Shown: positions 54,346-63,685 of the stretch, piece after piece
How positions within the stretch are numbered: position 1 is the first letter of the stretch
Layout of the letters: each line of letters begins with the position of its first letter
NCBI RefSeq assembly: GCF_007858475.1
Contig: NZ_VIGX01000020.1
Span: forward strand, 1 to 64,000
DNA from: Tsukamurella conjunctivitidis
GTDB taxonomy: Bacteria; Actinomycetota; Actinomycetes; Mycobacteriales; Mycobacteriaceae
Direction: 5' to 3'
DNA length: 64,000 nt
Notes under the pieces: generated by a model
Databases searched by the model: none
Seen by the model: only the letters and a program-made list of their open reading frames with translations
Told to the model about the DNA's origin: nothing
Made by a program: the position numbers and the translations under genes

Positions 54346-55974
54346 ATGGGGCATATGGGACATCTCGAGGCGACGCACGTGGAGTACTACCTGCCCGACG
54401 GGCGGGCGCTGCTCGGTGACGTCTCGTTCCGGGTGGGCGACGGCGTGGTGGCCGCCCTCGTGGGGCGCAACGGCGCGGGCAAGACGACACTGTTGCGGCT
54501 CCTCGCGGGCGAGCTGGAGCCGCACGGAGGGACGGTCACCTCGAGTGGCGGCGTCGGGGTGATGCCCCAGTTCATCGGATCGCTGCGCGACGAACGGACG
54601 GTCCGCGACCTGCTGCTGTCGGTCTCGGCTCCCCGTCTCCAGGAGGCGGCGCGCGAGCTGGACGCGATCGAACTGGCGCTCATGGACGACGACGGCGACG
54701 CGAATCAGATGCGGTACGCGACCGCGCTCGCCGAGTGGGGCGACGCCGGCGGCTACGCCGCCGAGACCCTGTGGGACGCCTGCACGGTCGCGGCGCTCGG
54801 GATCCCCTACGACCGTGCCCAGTGGCGCGGGCTGGCCTCGTTGTCCGGCGGCGAGCAGAAACGCCTCGCGCTGGAAGCGCTGCTCCGCGGCGACAACGAA
54901 GTACTGCTACTGGACGAGCCGGACAACTACCTCGACGTCCCCGGCAAGGAGTGGCTCGAGGAGCAGCTCCGGCAGACACCGAAGACAGTGCTGTTCGTCA
55001 GTCACGATCGAGAGCTCCTCTCGCGTGCCGCCACGCGGATCGTGGCCGTGGATCCCGCACCGGGCGGCGCGGACGCCTGGGTGCACGGCGGCGGCTTCGC
55101 CACCTTTCCCGCCGCACGGGAGGAGCGGTTCGCCCGCTTCGACGAGCTCCGCCGCCGCTGGGACGAGCGCCATCAGCAGCTGAAGAAGCTCGTGCTCACG
55201 CTCCGCGAGCAGGCGAAGTTCAACGACGGCATGGCCTCCCGGTACTCGGCGGCACAGACCCGGCTGCGGAAGTTCGAGGAGGCCGGTCCCCCGCCCGAGC
55301 CGCCGCGGCGGCAGCAGATCGCCATGCGGCTGCGCGGCGGGCGCACCGGTGTCCGCTCCGTCACGGCGAAGCAGCTGGAGCTGACCGGCCTGATGAAGCC
55401 CTTCGACCTGGAGGTCTTCTACGGCGAGCGGGTCGCCGTGCTGGGGTCGAACGGCTCCGGGAAGTCGCACTTCCTGCGCCTGCTCGCGGGCGAGGCCGTG
55501 GCGCACACCGGCACCGCGGCACTCGGGGCGCGCGTCGTCCCGGGGCACTTCGCCCAGACCCACGCGCACCCGGAACTGCAGGGACGCACCCTCGTCGAGA
55601 TCCTTCGGCACGAGCACGCGGCCGACCTCGGACGGTCGATGCCCGCGCTGCGCCGGTACGAGCTGCACGGGCAGGCGGAGCAGCGCTTCGAGACCCTGTC
55701 CGGCGGGCAGCAGGCGCGTTTCCAGGTGCTGTTGCTCGAATTCGCCGGGAGCACCGCGCTGCTGCTCGACGAGCCGACGGACAACCTCGATCTCGAGAGC
55801 GCCGAGGCGCTCCAGGACGCGCTGGAGGCGTACGAGGGCACCGTCCTCGCGGTCACGCACGACCGCTGGTTCGCGCGGTCCTTCGACCGGTTCCTGGTCT
55901 TCGGCTCCGACGGCGCCGTGCGCGAGGCCGACGAACCCGTGTGGCACGAGGCGCGGGTGCAGCGCGCCCGGTGA
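54346..55974 (+). CDS. ABC-F family ATP-binding protein
   Basis: A 542-residue soluble protein with two ABC domains and no membrane part. Domain 1 has Walker A LVGRNGAGKTTLLR, signature LSGGEQKRLALEALL and LLLDEPDNYLD. Domain 2 has VLGSNGSGKSHFLR, LSGGQQARFQVLLLEFAG and LLLDEPTDNLDLESAEAL. The linker between the domains is helical and charged (RRRWDERHQQLKKLVLTLREQAKF). ABC-F proteins act on the ribosome, either in translation or as target-protection resistance factors; this one is close to the translation group, but resistance cannot be excluded. ATG 54346 is used; ATG 54355 is also possible. Confidence 0.88.
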   Translation: MGHMGHLEATHVEYYLPDGRALLGDVSFRVGDGVVAALVGRNGAGKTTLLRLLAGELEPHGGTVTSSGGVGVMPQFIGSLRDERTVRDLLLSVSAPRLQEAARELDAIELALMDDDGDANQMRYATALAEWGDAGGYAAETLWDACTVAALGIPYDRAQWRGLASLSGGEQKRLALEALLRGDNEVLLLDEPDNYLDVPGKEWLEEQLRQTPKTVLFVSHDRELLSRAATRIVAVDPAPGGADAWVHGGGFATFPAAREERFARFDELRRRWDERHQQLKKLVLTLREQAKFNDGMASRYSAAQTRLRKFEEAGPPPEPPRRQQIAMRLRGGRTGVRSVTAKQLELTGLMKPFDLEVFYGERVAVLGSNGSGKSHFLRLLAGEAVAHTGTAALGARVVPGHFAQTHAHPELQGRTLVEILRHEHAADLGRSMPALRRYELHGQAEQRFETLSGGQQARFQVLLLEFAGSTALLLDEPTDNLDLESAEALQDALEAYEGTVLAVTHDRWFARSFDRFLVFGSDGAVREADEPVWHEARVQRAR

Positions 55975-56000
55975 CCGTGCACCTCCGGTGATCGGAACGA

Positions 56001-56033
56001 CTGCGCCCCCGGCCGATTCGGCCGGGGGCGCAG
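56001..56033. terminator. Bidirectional terminator between the ABC-F gene and clpX
   Basis: CTGCGCCCCCGGCCGA (56001-56016) and TCGGCCGGGGGCGCAG (56018-56033) are perfect 16-base inverted arms around one base. It lies between two convergent genes (stops at 55974 and 56046). There is no clear U run on either side, but the hairpin is very stable. Confidence 0.75.
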
Positions 56034-56045
56034 TCCGTACGTCCT

Positions 56046-57323
56046 TTACGCGCTCTTCTCGCGACGCTCGCCGCGGGAGTGCTTGCGCGGCACGATGGTC
56101 GGCAGCACGTTGTCGCGCACCGTCTCCCCGGTGACGACGACCTTCGCCACGTCGTCGCGCGACGGGATGTCGAACATCACCGGATTGAGGACTTCCTCCA
56201 TGATGGCGCGCAGACCGCGGGCACCGGTGCCGCGATGGATCGCTTGATCGGCGATGGCGCCGAGAGCGTCCTCATCGAACTCGAGCTCCACGCCGTCCAT
56301 CTCGAAGAGCCGCTGGTACTGCTTGACGAGCGCGTTCTTCGGCTCCGAGAGGATCGAGACCAGCGATTCCTTGTCGAGGTTCGAGACGGACGCGATGACG
56401 GGCAGACGGCCGATGAACTCGGGGATCAGGCCGAACTTGATCAGGTCCTCGGGGAGGACGTCGGCGAAATGGTCGACCGTGTCAACCTCCGCCTTCGTAC
56501 GCACCTCGTTGCCGAAGCCGAGGCCGCGCTTGCCGATGCGATCGCCCACGACCTTCTCCAGCCCGGCGAAGGCGCCGGCCACGATGAACAGGACGTTCGT
56601 CGTGTCGATCTGGATGAACTCCTGGTGCGGGTGCTTGCGGCCGCCCTGCGGCGGGACGCTGGCCTGGGTGCCCTCGAGGATCTTCAGCAGCGCCTGCTGC
56701 ACGCCCTCGCCCGAGACGTCCCGGGTGATCGACGGGTTCTCACTCTTGCGGGCGATCTTGTCGACCTCGTCGATGTAGATGATGCCGGTCTCGGCGCGCT
56801 TGACGTCGTAGTCGGCGGCCTGGATCAACTTGAGCAGGATGTTCTCGACGTCCTCACCCACGTAACCGGCCTCGGTGAGGGCGGTCGCGTCGGCGATGGC
56901 GAAGGGCACGTTGAGCATCTTCGCCAGGGTCTGCGCGAGATAGGTCTTGCCGCAGCCGGTCGGGCCGAGCATGAGGATGTTGGACTTCGCCAGCTCCACG
57001 CTCTCGCCGCGGGCGTCCTTGCGCTCGCCGGCCTGGATGCGCTTGTAGTGGTTGTAGACGGCCACCGCGAGGTTCCGCTTGGCGGAGTCCTGACCGATGA
57101 CGTAGTTGTCCAGGAAGTCGCGGATCTCGACGGGCTTGGGCAGCTCGTCCAGCTTCACGTCACTGGTCTCGGCCAGTTCCTCTTCGATGATCTCGTTGCA
57201 CAGGTCGATGCACTCATCGCAGATGTACACGCCGGGACCCGCGATCAGCTTCTTGACCTGCTTCTGGCTCTTTCCGCAGAAGGAGCACTTCAACAGGTCT
57301 GCGCCGTCCCCGATCCGTGCCAT
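56046..57323 (-). CDS. clpX: ATP-dependent Clp protease ATP-binding subunit ClpX
   Basis: A 425-residue AAA+ unfoldase. The N-terminal zinc-binding domain ([19 protein letters not shown], then CDECIDLC), Walker [33 protein letters not shown] with the pore motif, Walker [17 protein letters not shown] and the GFGNEV loop (the IGF-type ClpP-docking region) are all visible. It feeds proteins into ClpP1P2. It is 184 bases downstream of clpP2 on the same strand. Confidence 0.98.
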   Translation of the reverse strand: MARIGDGADLLKCSFCGKSQKQVKKLIAGPGVYICDECIDLCNEIIEEELAETSDVKLDELPKPVEIRDFLDNYVIGQDSAKRNLAVAVYNHYKRIQAGERKDARGESVELAKSNILMLGPTGCGKTYLAQTLAKMLNVPFAIADATALTEAGYVGEDVENILLKLIQAADYDVKRAETGIIYIDEVDKIARKSENPSITRDVSGEGVQQALLKILEGTQASVPPQGGRKHPHQEFIQIDTTNVLFIVAGAFAGLEKVVGDRIGKRGLGFGNEVRTKAEVDTVDHFADVLPEDLIKFGLIPEFIGRLPVIASVSNLDKESLVSILSEPKNALVKQYQRLFEMDGVELEFDEDALGAIADQAIHRGTGARGLRAIMEEVLNPVMFDIPSRDDVAKVVVTGETVRDNVLPTIVPRKHSRGERREKSA

Positions 57324-57448
57324 GCCCTGTGCCTACTTCCCTTGCCGATGACTCGCCTGCCGCGTTGCTCAGCAGGTGGGGTCTGTTTACGACGGTACCC
57401 GCGAACTTCCGTCCCGGCGACCGATATGAATAGCTTGCTAGAGGTGGC

Positions 57449-57495
57449 ACCGGGGGCCGCGGAACCCGCTCACGCGGCGTGTCGCGACCCCCGGT
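57449..57495. terminator. Hairpin between clpP2 and clpX
   Basis: ACCGGGGG (57449-57456) pairs with CCCCCGGT (57488-57495), and CGCG on each side extends the stem after one G-U pair. It lies 13 bases beyond the clpP2 stop. There is no U run on the minus strand, so it may be a weak terminator or an mRNA-processing hairpin that separates clpP1P2 from clpX expression. Confidence 0.45.
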
Positions 57496-57507
57496 TTCCT
57501 GCTGCGA

Positions 57508-58173
57508 TTACTTCGCGGACGCCTTGCGGTACGGGAACACCGTGTCGACGATGCCGTACTCCTTGGCCTGATCGGCCGTGAGGATGTTGTCGCGGTCCGT
57601 GTCCTTGCGGATCTTCTCGACGGTCTGGCCCGTGTGGCTCGCCAGGATCTCGTCGAGGCGGTTGCGCGCGCGCTCCATCTCGGCGGCCTGGATCTCGAGG
57701 TCGGAGACCTGACCGCGCATCGAACCGCCCGTGCGGGGCTGGTGGATCAGCACCGTCGAGTTGGGCAGCGCCGCGCGCTTGCCCGGGGTGCCGCCGGCGA
57801 GCAGGATCGCCGCAGCCGAGGCCGCGGTGCCGAGCACGACGGTCGCCACGTCGCAGTGCACGTACTGCATCGTGTCGTAGATGCCGAGCGCGTCGTACAG
57901 GCTGCCGCCCGGCGAGTTGATGTAGATCGTGATGTCCCGGTCCGGGTCCTGCGACTCGAGCACCAGGATCTGGGCCATCACGTCGTTCGCCGAGACCTCG
58001 TCGATCTGGTTCTTGAGGAAGATGATGCGCTCATCGAAGAGCTTCGAGTACGGGTTCGTGACGCGCTCGTTGCCGTTCGCCGCGCGCTCGATGAACGACG
58101 GGACGTCGTAGCGGCCGGTGGCGGGGACGTGCAGGCCCTGAGCCGACATCGTGGTGGGGTAACCCTCAGTCAT
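57508..58173 (-). CDS. clpP2: ATP-dependent Clp protease proteolytic subunit ClpP2
   Basis: A 221-residue ClpP with the serine box VLGTAASAAAILLAGG, His in LIHQPRTGG, and Asp in IRKDTDRDNIL. The INSPGGSLYDALGIYDTM strand is normal. It forms the mixed ClpP1P2 peptidase with the upstream gene, essential in mycobacteria. The start is 15 bases from the clpP1 stop, so they form one operon. Confidence 0.97.
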   Translation of the reverse strand: MTEGYPTTMSAQGLHVPATGRYDVPSFIERAANGNERVTNPYSKLFDERIIFLKNQIDEVSANDVMAQILVLESQDPDRDITIYINSPGGSLYDALGIYDTMQYVHCDVATVVLGTAASAAAILLAGGTPGKRAALPNSTVLIHQPRTGGSMRGQVSDLEIQAAEMERARNRLDEILASHTGQTVEKIRKDTDRDNILTADQAKEYGIVDTVFPYRKASAK

Positions 58174-58188
58174 GGAAGTGTCCTCTCG

Positions 58189-58818
58189 CTACTTGACGGA
58201 GCTCGCGCGGCTGACGACGTGGTCGACGAAGCCGTAGTCCCGGGCCTGCTCGGCGGTGAACCACTTGTCACGGTCGGCGTCGGCCTCGATCTTCTCGATC
58301 GGCTGGCCGGTGAATTGCGCGTTGAGGCGGTTCATCTCGACCTTGGTGTTGCGGAACAGCTCGGCCTGGATGGCGATGTCGGCGGCGGTGCCACCGATGC
58401 CGGCGGACGGCTGGTGCATCATGATGCGCGCGTGGGGCAGCGCGTAGCGCTTGCCCTTGGTGCCCGCGGCGAGCAGGAACTCACCCATGGAGGCGGCCAT
58501 GCCCATCGCGTAGGTCGCGACGTCGCACTCGACGAACTCCATCGTGTCGAAGATCGCCATGCCGGCGGAGATGCTGCCGCCGGGCGAGTTGATGTAGAGG
58601 TTGATGTCCTTGGTGGGATCCTCCGCGGACAGCAGCAGCATCTGCGCGCAGAGCTGGTTCGCGATGTCGTCGTTCACCTCGCTGCCGAGGAAGATGATCC
58701 GCGACTCCAGGAGGCGGCTGTACACCGAATCGTTCAGGTTCAGGCCGGCCATTCCGGACCGCATGATGGGGTTGGAGGTCATCCGCTGCTCCCTGCCTTT
58801 CTTTGCTGTCATCGACAC
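58189..58818 (-). CDS. clpP1: ATP-dependent Clp protease proteolytic subunit ClpP1
   Basis: A 209-residue ClpP with the serine box [16 protein letters not shown], His in [15 protein letters not shown], and Asp in [11 protein letters not shown]. The order tig-clpP1-clpP2-clpX matches Mycobacteriales. It lies 60 bases downstream of the tig terminator hairpin. Confidence 0.97.
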   Translation of the reverse strand: MSMTAKKGREQRMTSNPIMRSGMAGLNLNDSVYSRLLESRIIFLGSEVNDDIANQLCAQMLLLSAEDPTKDINLYINSPGGSISAGMAIFDTMEFVECDVATYAMGMAASMGEFLLAAGTKGKRYALPHARIMMHQPSAGIGGTAADIAIQAELFRNTKVEMNRLNAQFTGQPIEKIEADADRDKWFTAEQARDYGFVDHVVSRASSVK

Positions 58819-58878
58819 TAACGAACGTGCACGGCCGGTACGTCCCCCGGCACGCCCGGCTCCGCTGAGGGCAGAAAC

Positions 58879-58905
58879 GCCCCGCAGCCGGTCCGGCTGC
58901 GGGGC
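58879..58905 (-). terminator. Rho-independent terminator after tig
   Basis: GCCCCGCAGCCGG (58879-58891) and CCGGCTGCGGGGC (58893-58905) are perfect inverted arms. On the minus strand the hairpin is followed by GTTTCTGC, a short U run. It lies 12 bases past the tig stop codon. Confidence 0.8.
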
Positions 58906-58917
58906 GCTCCGCGGGTC

Positions 58918-60330
58918 CTACTTCTCGTCGGCCTCGGAGGTGATCTCCTCGGCCTCGGCGACGACGTCCTCCTCGGCGGCGGCCTCCTCGGCGAGCTCCT
59001 CGCCGGCGTCCTCGCGGTCGAACAGCGCCTTGGTGTCGACGGGGTTGCCGTCGGCGTCCTTGACCGTGACCTCGAGCACCACGTCCGCGAGGCCCTTACC
59101 GCGGCGGACCTCCTGGAAGAGGGCGGGCAGCTGGCCGGCCTGCTGGATCTGCTGGATGAACTCGGCGGGCTGCATGCCGTAGCGCTGCGACTGGAACAGG
59201 ATGTGCTCCTGCAGCTCCTGCTGGTCGACCTGCACGTCCTGCGCGTCCGCGATCGCGTCGAGCAGCAGCTGCACCTTGACCTGCTTCTCGGCGGACTCGC
59301 GGGCCTGGGTCTCGAACTCCTCGCGGGTCGTGCCCTGCGCCTTGAGCGCGGTCTCGAGGAGTTCCTCGTTGTGGCCCACCTGGTGCAGCACGTCGTGCAC
59401 GTTGGCGTCGGTCTGCTCCTTGACGACGGCCTCGGGCAGCGGGACGTCGACGGCCTCGAGCAGCTTGTCGAGCACGGCGTCGCGGATGTCCGCGGCCTGG
59501 CCGAGCTTCTTGTTCTGCTCGACGCGCTCGCGCAGGTCCGCGCGCAGCTCCTCGACGGTGTCGAACTCGCTCGCGAGCTGGGCGAACTCGTCGTCCAGCT
59601 CGGGCAGCTCGCGCTCCTTGACGGAATCGATGGTGACGGTGACGTCCGCCTCCTGGCCCGCGAACTCGCCCGCGACCAGGGTGGTCTTGAACTCCTTGGA
59701 CTCGCCGGACTTCAGGCCGACGACGGCCTCGTCCAGACCGTCGATGAGATTGCCGGAGCCGACCTCGTGCGAGAGGCCGGTGGTCTTGGCGTCCTCGACA
59801 TCCTTGCCGTCGACGGTGGCCGACAGGTCGATCGTGATGAAGTCGCCGGTCTCGACGGCGCGGTCGACGCCCTTGAGGGTGCCGAAGCGGGCGCGCAGGC
59901 CCTCGATCTGCTCATCGATGTCGGCGTCGGTGACCTCGAGCGACGGGACCTCGACCTCGATACCCGAGTACTCGGGCAGCGTGATCTCGGGACGCACGTC
60001 GACCTCGGCGGTGAACGAGAAGGTCTCGCCGTACTCGAGCTTGTCGATGTCGATCTCGGGCTGGCCGAGCGCCTTGACGTCGGCGTCCAGCACGGCCTGG
60101 CTGTACTTGCCGGGCAGCGCGTCGTTGATGACCTGCGAGAGCACGGCGTCGCGGCCGACGCGCGCCTCGATCAGCTTCGCGGGGGCCTTGCCCTTACGGA
60201 AGCCGGGGATGTTGACCTGCTGCGCGAGCGTCTCGTAGGCGCGATCGAAATCGGGCGCGAGCTCGTCGAAGGGAACCTCGACGCTCAGGCGGACGCGAGT
60301 CGGGCTCAGCTGCTCGACGGTGCTCTTCAC
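58918..60330 (-). CDS. tig: Trigger factor
   Basis: A 470-residue ribosome-associated chaperone and peptidyl-prolyl isomerase. The ribosome-binding domain starts VKSTVEQLSPTRVRLSVEVPFDEL and includes the signature PGFRKGKAP. The PPIase domain spans about 155-240 (GDFITIDLSATVDGKDVE), followed by the helical arms and an acidic Glu/Ala-rich tail. The GTG at 60330 follows AGGAG (60341-60337 on this strand); the longer upstream reading lacks similarity. Confidence 0.97.
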   Translation of the reverse strand: MKSTVEQLSPTRVRLSVEVPFDELAPDFDRAYETLAQQVNIPGFRKGKAPAKLIEARVGRDAVLSQVINDALPGKYSQAVLDADVKALGQPEIDIDKLEYGETFSFTAEVDVRPEITLPEYSGIEVEVPSLEVTDADIDEQIEGLRARFGTLKGVDRAVETGDFITIDLSATVDGKDVEDAKTTGLSHEVGSGNLIDGLDEAVVGLKSGESKEFKTTLVAGEFAGQEADVTVTIDSVKERELPELDDEFAQLASEFDTVEELRADLRERVEQNKKLGQAADIRDAVLDKLLEAVDVPLPEAVVKEQTDANVHDVLHQVGHNEELLETALKAQGTTREEFETQARESAEKQVKVQLLLDAIADAQDVQVDQQELQEHILFQSQRYGMQPAEFIQQIQQAGQLPALFQEVRRGKGLADVVLEVTVKDADGNPVDTKALFDREDAGEELAEEAAAEEDVVAEAEEITSEADEK

Positions 60331-60520
60331 TCGTTCTCCTCGGGTTGGTATCGGCAGGAGGGCCGCCTGATGTGCGGTTTCCTGCAGGCAGCACGGGACC
60401 CCGTCGGGCCCACGGCACTCGGACAAGCGTACGCGACGGTGCCCGGCACCTGACAGCCCGGGCGGGACCCGGCGGACGGGCGCGAGCGCGGACTCCCGGG
60501 CGATCGGTCATGATGAGCGC

Positions 60521-60904
60521 ATGATCGCGCTCGGACTCGTCTTCGCCGCCGTGGCGGCGCTGCTGCACTGCTTCATCTTCTACCTGGAATCGATCGCGTG
60601 GACTTCACCGCGCTCGCGGGCGACATTCGGCACGACGGAGGAGACGGCGGAGATCACCCGGCCGCTCGCGTTCAATCAGGGCTTCTACAACCTCTTCCTC
60701 GCGGTCGCGGTGTTCCTGGGCCTCGCCCTGTTCGGCGGGCAGCGCGCCGTCGGCGCGACGCTGGTGCTCGTGGGCGTCGGGTCGATGCTCGCGGCGGCGC
60801 TCGTGCTGGCCCTGTCGGACCGCACGAAGCTCCGCGCGGCGACGATCCAGGGCGCCTCGCCGCTCCTCGCGACGGCCTTCCTGTCCATCGGGCTCGTCGC
60901 GTAG
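60521..60904 (+). CDS. DUF1304 membrane protein
   Basis: A 127-residue protein with four hydrophobic segments and the DUF1304 core: LLHCFIFYLESIAW, then FNQGFYNLFLAVAVFLGLAL, with conserved His, Glu and Asn. Function unknown. It begins 190 bases upstream-divergent of tig and ends 52 bases before the acetyltransferase gene on the same strand. Confidence 0.85.
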   Translation: MIALGLVFAAVAALLHCFIFYLESIAWTSPRSRATFGTTEETAEITRPLAFNQGFYNLFLAVAVFLGLALFGGQRAVGATLVLVGVGSMLAAALVLALSDRTKLRAATIQGASPLLATAFLSIGLVA

Positions 60905-60956
60905 GAGCGGCGGCGCGTCCGCCCACCGCCCCGCGTGATCGTCCTACTCTGAAACG

Positions 60957-61481
60957 GTGGAACTGACGCTGCGCGCGATGGAGCGCACGGACCTGCGGTT
61001 CGTGCACGGCCTGTTCAACGACCGGGCGGTGATGTCGTACTGGTTCGAGGAGCCCTTCGACGCCCTGGCCGAACTCGAGGACATCTACGAACGGCACATC
61101 CACGACGAGCGTGAGCGACGTTTCATCATCGAGTACGACGGACTGCCGGTGGGCCTGGTGGAACTCGTCGAGATCAACGTGATCCACCGGAACTGCGAGT
61201 TCCAGATCATCGTGGCCCCGTCGGCGCAGGGGAAGGGGTACGCGGGGCCCGCGACCCGGAAGGCTCTCGACTACGCCTTCCGGATCCTCAACCTGCACAA
61301 GGTGTACCTCTACGTCGACGTGGCCAACGAGAAGGCCGCGCACGTGTACGAGAAGCTGGGCTTCACCCAGGAGGGACTCCTCCGCGAGCAGTACTTCTCG
61401 AACGGGCGCTACCGCGACGCGCGACTCATGGGCATGTTCCAGCGCGACTTCCTGGCCGCCGACACCACTGCGGAGGAGTAG
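60957..61481 (+). CDS. speG: Spermidine N1-acetyltransferase-like GNAT protein
   Basis: A 174-residue GNAT enzyme that closely tracks E. coli Spe[42 protein letters not shown], the acetyl-CoA loop [22 protein letters not shown], and [25 protein letters not shown]. SpeG acetylates spermidine or spermine to relieve polyamine toxicity. Translation starts at GTG 60957. No other polyamine gene is adjacent, although a glutathionylspermidine-synthase-like gene lies at 8.8-10 kb. Confidence 0.88.
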   Translation: MELTLRAMERTDLRFVHGLFNDRAVMSYWFEEPFDALAELEDIYERHIHDERERRFIIEYDGLPVGLVELVEINVIHRNCEFQIIVAPSAQGKGYAGPATRKALDYAFRILNLHKVYLYVDVANEKAAHVYEKLGFTQEGLLREQYFSNGRYRDARLMGMFQRDFLAADTTAEE

Positions 61482-61618
61482 GCGCCCGACCGCGGGGTGC
61501 GGATCGAGGTGATCGCCGCACCCACAGCCCGGCCGTGTGATCCGGGTCCCGTTATCAGCCGAGTGTGAGTCGTTGCGGCCACCCAGCGGGGGTGACGCGC
61601 AATCGGTAACCATGGGGA

Positions 61619-62374
61619 ATGACCACCCCGACGGAGCAACAGCCCACGACGCAACAGCCCCGCCCGGTCGTCTCGCGGGACGCGGCCATCGGCACCGATG
61701 CACGCCTGTCCTGGCTTCTCGCCGGGGTCGCCGGCATGGTCGGCGCGGTCGCCTTCCTCCATTCCGCGGGATACTTCGTGACCTTCATGACCGGCAACAC
61801 CGAGCGCGCGGTCCTCACCTGGTTCAAGGCCTCGGACGCGCAGCAGATCGCCGGAGCGGGCGCGCTCGCCGCGACCGCCCTGATCGTCGCCTTCGTGACC
61901 GGCGTCGTCGTCGCATCGGTCTGCCGCCGCTACTTCTGGCACGGACACCCCCACGGGCCGACGGTGCTGACCACCGCGGGCCTGCTCGTCGCCTCGGCGA
62001 CGGACTTCGTCCTGGACGGTTTCGCCGAGCCGGAGGTGCGGTTCGTCCCCATCCTCATCATCACGTTCTCACTGGGAGCACTGAACACCTCGTTCACCAA
62101 GAACGGCGAGGTCTCGGTCCCCCTGTCCTACGTCACGGGCACGCTGGTCAAGCTCGGACAGGGCATCGAACGCCACGCCACCGGCAACGGCACCGTCTAC
62201 GACTGGCTCGGGTACGCGCTGGTCTACGCGGGCTTCGTCCTGGGCGCCGCAGTCGGCGGCGTGATCGGCTCGTTCGTCACGGGCCCCCAGGTGATCCTGG
62301 TGGCGGGCATCCTCTGCGGCGTCACGACGCTGGTCACGTTCCTGCACTCGGATCGGCGGAACCTGCTCGGCTGA
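61619..62374 (+). CDS. DUF1275 (YoaK) family membrane protein
   Basis: A 251-residue protein with six hydrophobic segments. DUF1275 landmarks are FLHSAGYFVTFMTGNTERA near the N-terminus, SLGALNTSFTKNGEVSVPLSYVTGTLVKLGQGI in the middle, and a C-terminal GPQVILVAGILCGVTTLVTF. Function unknown. Its last 41 bases overlap the end of the convergent HxlR gene. Confidence 0.88.
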   Translation: MTTPTEQQPTTQQPRPVVSRDAAIGTDARLSWLLAGVAGMVGAVAFLHSAGYFVTFMTGNTERAVLTWFKASDAQQIAGAGALAATALIVAFVTGVVVASVCRRYFWHGHPHGPTVLTTAGLLVASATDFVLDGFAEPEVRFVPILIITFSLGALNTSFTKNGEVSVPLSYVTGTLVKLGQGIERHATGNGTVYDWLGYALVYAGFVLGAAVGGVIGSFVTGPQVILVAGILCGVTTLVTFLHSDRRNLLG

Positions 62375-62861
62375 TCCGCTCGGGCGCGCTCCACCGTTCC
62401 CGGTTCAACCGGACCTCGATCCCGCTCAGCGGCACCTCCGCACCTCCGGCGGCCGGCCGGGTACGGACCGATTCCCCCGTCTCCGCGTCCACGAAGACGA
62501 GCGGCGCTCCCTCCGGCTGCAGGTGTGCGTCGCCGAACTGGATCAGCGCGAGGAAGACCGGCAGCAGGTCCTCCCCCGCGGGCGTCAGTCGGTACTCGGC
62601 GCGAGCGCGAGCGCCCGGCTCGCGATACTCGGTCGCCATGATGAGATCCGCCGAGGCGAGTTGTTTGAGTGCACGCGAGACCGCCGGGGCGGACGTCTCG
62701 GTCCTGGCGACCAGGTCGTCGAAGCGCGTCGTCCCGTAGAGCAGTTCGCGCAGGACGAGGAACACCGTCTTCGTGGTGAGCAGATCCAGCGTCCGTGCGG
62801 CCGAACAGCCGTCGCCGATCGCCCACCGGCTCCGATCGCGCAGTCGCTCCTCGAATTCCAT
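62334..62861 (-). CDS. HxlR-family winged-helix transcriptional regulator
   Basis: A 175-residue regulator with an HxlR/MarR-like winged helix: CSAARTLDLLTTKTVFLVLRELLYGTTRFDDLVARTETSAPAVSRALKQLASADLI followed by the wing YREPGARARAEYRLTPAG. The C-terminal region is longer than in minimal HxlR proteins. It is divergent from the SDR gene; the 90 bases between contain a CTAACGC palindrome, suggesting it represses both itself and the SDR-tautomerase genes. Confidence 0.85.
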   Translation of the reverse strand: MEFEERLRDRSRWAIGDGCSAARTLDLLTTKTVFLVLRELLYGTTRFDDLVARTETSAPAVSRALKQLASADLIMATEYREPGARARAEYRLTPAGEDLLPVFLALIQFGDAHLQPEGAPLVFVDAETGESVRTRPAAGGAEVPLSGIEVRLNRERWSAPERISRAGSADPSAGT

Positions 62862-62874
62862 CCTCCAATCATAA

Positions 62875-62933
62875 CTAACGCTTGCGTTAGCCAGAAGGGG
62901 ATGCTTGAATCGGTCTGACTAACGCAGTCATTA
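62875..62933. promoter_or_regulatory. Palindromic operators in the HxlR-SDR divergent promoter
   Basis: Site 1 (62875-62890) is CTAACGC-TT-GCGTTAG, a perfect inverted repeat. Site 2 contains CTAACGC again at 62919-62925, embedded in TGACT-AACGC-AGTCA (62916-62930), also a perfect inverted repeat. The shared CTAACGC core in two palindromes between divergent regulator and enzyme genes is typical of autoregulated local repressors. Confidence 0.65.
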
Positions 62934-62951
62934 CCTAGAGGAGGAGTCATC

Positions 62952-63653
62952 ATGACCGCCATCAAGGACGCCGTCGTCGTGGTCACGGGAGGCCGGCGGG
63001 GCCTCGGCGCCGCGCTCGTCGACGGGGCGCTCGCCCGCGGAGCCTGGAAGGTCTACGCCACCGGCCGGGAGCCCTTCACAGACGCGCGGCCGGAGGTGGT
63101 CCCCGTCGAGCTCGAGGTGCGCTCCGACGACTCCGTCGCCGCCCTGGCAGAGCTCGCCGGCGATGCCACGATCGTCTTCAACAACGCCGGGATCATGACC
63201 CCGACCCCGCTCGTCACCGGTGCACCCCGGGAGATCGAGGCGATGTTCGACGTGAACGCCTTCGGCCCGCTCCGGGTGGCCCGCGCGTTCGCGCCCGTCC
63301 TCGCGGCCAACGGCGGCGGCGCCCTCGTCGACATGCACTCCGTGCTGTCGTGGCTGTCCGGCGCGGGCGGGTACGGCGCGTCCAAAGCCGCCGCGTGGTC
63401 GATCACCAACTCGCTCCGCACCGAGTTGGCGGGGCAGAACACCCAGGTCGTCGGGGTCCACGCGGGCTTCATCGATACCGACATGGTGTCGGCGATCCCG
63501 CTGCCCAAGGCGACGCCCGCGGCGATCGCCGCCGCCATTCTCGACGGCGTCGAGGCCGGTGACGTCGAAGTCCTCGCCGACGACATCACCGCCGCGACGA
63601 AGGCCGCCCTCTCGGGCCCCGTCGAGGCCCTCACCCTCCCGGCGGGCGCCTAG
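62952..63653 (+). CDS. SDR family oxidoreductase
   Basis: A 233-residue short-chain dehydrogenase. The cofactor motif is VVVTGGRRGLGAALVDGAL (TGxxxGxG), then NNAGIM, and the catalytic Ser-Tyr-x-x-x-Lys appears as Ser near MHSVLSWLSG and YGASKAAAWS. The Arg pair after TGG and the Arg at ATGREPF suggest NADP. Substrate unknown. It has a strong ribosome binding site (GAGGAGG, 62938-62944) and is followed 32 bases later by a tautomerase gene, likely one operon. Confidence 0.9.
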   Translation: MTAIKDAVVVVTGGRRGLGAALVDGALARGAWKVYATGREPFTDARPEVVPVELEVRSDDSVAALAELAGDATIVFNNAGIMTPTPLVTGAPREIEAMFDVNAFGPLRVARAFAPVLAANGGGALVDMHSVLSWLSGAGGYGASKAAAWSITNSLRTELAGQNTQVVGVHAGFIDTDMVSAIPLPKATPAAIAAAILDGVEAGDVEVLADDITAATKAALSGPVEALTLPAGA

Positions 63654-63685
63654 CACGCCCGTTCCTCCCGACACTAGGAATCATC

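Noticed and set aside
60331-60520. Possible tRNA upstream of tig, as in some mycobacteria
   Set aside because: The 190 bases contain GC-rich sequence but no acceptor, anticodon and T-arm pattern that I can fold.
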